Source of the DNA: an uncultured Paracoccaceae bacterium
GTDB taxonomy: Bacteria > Pseudomonadota > Alphaproteobacteria > Rhodobacterales > Rhodobacteraceae
Assembly: GCA_937132145.1 (NCBI GenBank)
Contig: CAKZNY010000071.1
Coordinates: 1-8,467, forward strand
Direction of reading: 5' to 3'
Length of the DNA: 8,467 nt
The notes under the pieces were generated by a model, which had not been told where the DNA came from, made no database searches, and saw only the letters and a program-made list of their open reading frames with translations. A program made the translations under genes and the position numbers. Numbering within the stretch: the first letter of the stretch is position 1; every line of letters begins with the position of its first letter. Positions 6,617 to 8,467 of the stretch are shown here, piece by piece.

Positions 6617-6631
6617 GAACTCCACCCGAAT
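6617..6631 (+). promoter_or_regulatory. LexA-box-like direct repeat between the Ada-like gene and nth
   Basis: The sequence reads GAAC, seven bases, GAAT. The alphaproteobacterial LexA (SOS) box is GAAC-N7-GAAC, equivalently GTTC-N7-GTTC, so seven of eight conserved positions match. It lies 21 bases before the nth start and 47 bases before the Ada-like start, in the only regulatory space these two DNA repair genes share. One mismatch in a short motif can arise by chance. Confidence 0.35.
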
Positions 6632-6652
6632 CTTGCGCATTTAAGGGACGCT

Positions 6653-7297
6653 ATGACTGTCCAACTCGACTATAAAACCATATCCGAGATTTTTCGGCGG
6701 TTTCAGGCAAGCGAGCCAGAGCCGAAGGGAGAGCTGGACCATGTGAATGCGTTTACGCTGGTGGTTGCTGTCGCGCTGTCGGCGCAAGCGACGGACATTG
6801 GTGTGAACAAGGCGACGGCTGATCTGTTCAAGGTGGCGGACACGCCTGAAAAGATGCTGGCGCTGGGCGAGGAAGGTCTGATCGAGCATATCAAAACCAT
6901 CGGCCTGTTCCGCAATAAAGCCAAGAACGTCATCAAGTTAAGCCAGCGGTTGGTGGATGTGTATGACAGCGAGGTTCCGTCCTCGCGTGCCGCTTTGGAA
7001 AGCCTGCCGGGGGTGGGTCGCAAGACCGCAAACGTAGTGCTGAACATGTGGTTTCACCAACCTACACAGGCGGTGGACACGCATATTTTCCGGTTTGGCA
7101 ACCGCACAGGTGTGGCCGTTGGCAAGGATGTCGTGGCCGTTGAGCGCGCGATTGAAGACCATATGCCTGCCGAATTCCAGCATCACGCGCACCACTGGAT
7201 GATTTTGCACGGGCGGTATATATGCAAAGCCCGCAAGCCCGTTTGTGCCAATTGTATCATCGCTGATCTGTGCGATTCCGAGGATAAAACGATATGA
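6653..7297 (+). CDS. nth: Endonuclease III (DNA glycosylase/AP lyase)
   Basis: A 214-residue protein, against 211 in E. coli Nth. The ATG at 6653 follows AAGGGA and begins at the family's usual N-terminus; the upstream ATG at 6587 would add 22 unrelated residues and run into the divergent promoter space. The helix-hairpin-helix motif LPGVGRKTAN (118-127) contains the catalytic lysine K124, and VDTHIFR holds the catalytic D142. C191, C198, C201 and C207 form the C-x6-C-x2-C-x5-C loop that binds the [4Fe-4S] cluster. The enzyme removes oxidised pyrimidines and cleaves the abasic site in base excision repair. Its stop overlaps the start of the downstream kinase (ATGA), so the two are probably co-translated. 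Confidence 0.96.
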   Translation: MTVQLDYKTISEIFRRFQASEPEPKGELDHVNAFTLVVAVALSAQATDIGVNKATADLFKVADTPEKMLALGEEGLIEHIKTIGLFRNKAKNVIKLSQRLVDVYDSEVPSSRAALESLPGVGRKTANVVLNMWFHQPTQAVDTHIFRFGNRTGVAVGKDVVAVERAIEDHMPAEFQHHAHHWMILHGRYICKARKPVCANCIIADLCDSEDKTI

Positions 7298-8286
7298 AAA
7301 AGTACCAGGTAGTCGGCATCGGTAATGCGATGGTGGATATTCTTGCGCATGTGGAAGATGACTTTTTGGCCAAACACGGCGTTGAAAAAGGCATCATGCA
7401 ACTTATCGACACCGACCGCGCGGCGGAGCTGTATGGCGTCATGGGTCCGGCGATGGAAATCTCGGGTGGATCAGCGGCAAATACTATCGCTGGAATGGCG
7501 GCTTTGGGGATGCGGGTGGCGTATGTTTCCAAGGTTAAAGATGATCAGCTTGGCGGGATTTTCTCTCATGATATCAAGGCGCAAGGGGCGGATTTTGATA
7601 CGCCTTTGGCGGCGTCTGATCATCCTGCGGAGACGGGGCGTTGCATGGTGTTGGTGACGCCGGATGGCGAGCGCTCGATGAACACTTATCTGGGGGTATC
7701 CGAGTTTCTGTCGCCGGACGATATTGACGTTGGAATTATGGCCGATGCGGAGTGGATTTACCTTGAGGGGTATCGCTTTGACGGGCCGGACAGCCATGCG
7801 GCGTTTGCCAAGGCTATTACGGCTTGTAAGGGGGCTGGCGGGAAGGTTTCGTTGACGCTTTCGGACCCGTTTTGTGTGGAGCGTCACCGCGATGCATTCC
7901 TTACGATGATCCGCGCGGATGTGGACCTGTTGTTTTGCAACGAACACGAATTAATGTCGTTATATCAAACAGATGACCTGAGTATAGCTATGGCACTGGG
8001 CGCGGCGGATGTGGATATTCTGGCCTGCACTGTGGGCGAGCGCGGGGCGTATATTACGCAAGGCGGCGAGGAGGTTCACGCCCCCGCAGCGGCCATGCAT
8101 GTGGAGGACGCCACGGGTGCTGGCGACCTGTTTGCGGCGGGGTTTTTGTATGGTCTGACGTCCGGTCGGGACTACTTGACTTGCGGGCGAATGGGGTGCG
8201 TTGCGGCGGGTGAAATCATCGGCCATATCGGCGCGCGGCCAGAGGCGGATTTGATGGATATGTTCGCGGCTGAGGGGCTGGTTTAG
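7294..8286 (+). CDS. PfkB-family kinase, probable adenosine kinase
   Basis: A 330-residue ribokinase-fold enzyme. The first PfkB signature GGSAANT is at 58-64 and the second, DATGAGDLFAAGF, at 272-284; D278 is the catalytic base and GAG forms the anion hole for ATP phosphate transfer. VVGIGNAMVDIL at 6-17 and the EKGIMQLID stretch at 31-39 are typical of the adenosine kinase branch, which phosphorylates adenosine to AMP in purine salvage; sugar kinase activity cannot be excluded. The ATG at 7294 overlaps the nth stop codon by four bases (ATGA), which fixes the start and suggests translational coupling. It ends 137 bases before the next candidate gene. Confidence 0.88.
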   Translation: MKKYQVVGIGNAMVDILAHVEDDFLAKHGVEKGIMQLIDTDRAAELYGVMGPAMEISGGSAANTIAGMAALGMRVAYVSKVKDDQLGGIFSHDIKAQGADFDTPLAASDHPAETGRCMVLVTPDGERSMNTYLGVSEFLSPDDIDVGIMADAEWIYLEGYRFDGPDSHAAFAKAITACKGAGGKVSLTLSDPFCVERHRDAFLTMIRADVDLLFCNEHELMSLYQTDDLSIAMALGAADVDILACTVGERGAYITQGGEEVHAPAAAMHVEDATGAGDLFAAGFLYGLTSGRDYLTCGRMGCVAAGEIIGHIGARPEADLMDMFAAEGLV

Positions 8287-8299
8287 GGGGCTGTAGCCC
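8287..8299 (+). terminator. Weak hairpin after the kinase gene
   Basis: GGGC (8288-8291) can pair with GCCC (8296-8299) across a four-base loop immediately after the stop codon. There is no clear T-run behind it, so it is at best a weak terminator. Confidence 0.25.
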
Positions 8300-8337
8300 T
8301 CGTTAACCTTTAGACAAAACCACCGAATTTCCGTGTG

Positions 8338-8370
8338 CACAACGCGTACACAACCCGTACACAATGCGTA
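8338..8370. repeat. Three head-to-tail 11-bp repeats upstream of the last gene
   Basis: Three contiguous units, CACAACGCGTA (8338-8348), CACAACCCGTA (8349-8359) and CACAATGCGTA (8360-8370), share the pattern CACAAYSCGTA. The period is about one DNA helical turn, so the copies face the same side. They lie 53 to 86 bases before the ATG at 8424, a position suited to an activator or repressor binding site. OmpR/PhoB-type regulators use 11-bp direct repeats, but nothing here identifies the binder. Confidence 0.6.
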
Positions 8371-8423
8371 TGTACGTTTTTGTGGGTGCGGGTGTTAAGG
8401 ATTTGGAAGTTTCAAGGATTTCT

Positions 8424-8467
8424 ATGAATCATAGTAATTCAAAGCTGGCGATTAATGCTTGCGAATT
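8424..8467 (+). CDS. Start of an unidentified gene (runs off the right edge)
   Basis: ATG at 8424 follows AAGGA (8414-8418) at a normal five-base spacing, and the frame stays open to the end, giving MNHSNSKLAINACE. Fourteen residues are too few to name the protein. The ribosome binding site and the repeats upstream make a real gene likely. Confidence 0.5.
   Translation, partial: MNHSNSKLAINACE

Noticed and set aside
7471..7947. Minus-strand 158-codon frame
   Set aside because: Antisense to the adenosine kinase; Arg-rich product without a recognisable domain.
8338..8370. Possible CRISPR array
   Set aside because: The 11-bp units are contiguous with no spacers and far too short for CRISPR repeats.
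1..8467. Defence system, toxin-antitoxin, insertion sequence, tRNA or rRNA
   Set aside because: No gene, terminal repeat or RNA structure supporting any of these was seen on either strand.

Overview
The window looks like chromosomal DNA of an alphaproteobacterium, most likely of the Rhodobacterales (roseobacter) type. This rests on moderately high G+C, protein style, a yjbH-yjbF outer-membrane pair, an AraC/O6-alkylguanine transferase, an nth-adenosine kinase pair and a near-match to the alphaproteobacterial LexA box. The lineage is an inference from content; no rRNA or other marker gene is present.

Left edge (1 to about 345): a short AT-rich piece unlike the rest. On the minus strand it holds the first 93 codons of a phage-type DNA primase with a zinc-binding motif. 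The primase start overlaps the end of a second frame with an acidic tail that could be a phage single-stranded DNA-binding protein, cut off at its 5' side. The break falls at or beside the stop codon of the next gene. It is either a phage or prophage remnant or an artificial join (chimeric clone or assembly).

346-3101 (minus): yjbH, a 690-residue outer-membrane YjbH-family protein, followed by a YjbF/GfcB-type lipoprotein. The two overlap by ATGA and are probably co-translated; the family is tied to exopolysaccharide or capsule export. 3228-4860 (minus): a FadR/FCD-type GntR regulator and an atypical SDR (YeeZ-like) protein, one base apart. A perfect 8-bp inverted repeat sits over the regulator's own promoter and suggests autoregulation. 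4974-5612 (minus): an OmpA-domain lipoprotein with a glycine zipper and a likely terminator. 5724-6569 (minus): an Ada-like protein with an AraC HTH domain and an O6-methylguanine-DNA methyltransferase domain, lacking the Ada N-terminal sensor domain. It is divergent from 6653-7297 (plus), nth (endonuclease III), which overlaps a PfkB-type adenosine kinase by ATGA.

The two DNA repair genes, Ada-like and nth, share an 83-bp divergent spacer containing a 7-of-8 match to the LexA direct repeat. The right end (8287-8467) holds three head-to-tail 11-bp repeats and then the first codons of an unidentified gene. Apart from the left 345 bases this is an ordinary housekeeping and envelope region. I see no defence system, CRISPR array, insertion sequence, tRNA or rRNA. 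The points most worth checking are the phage/chromosome junction, the 11-bp repeats, the GntR operator and the LexA-like box.
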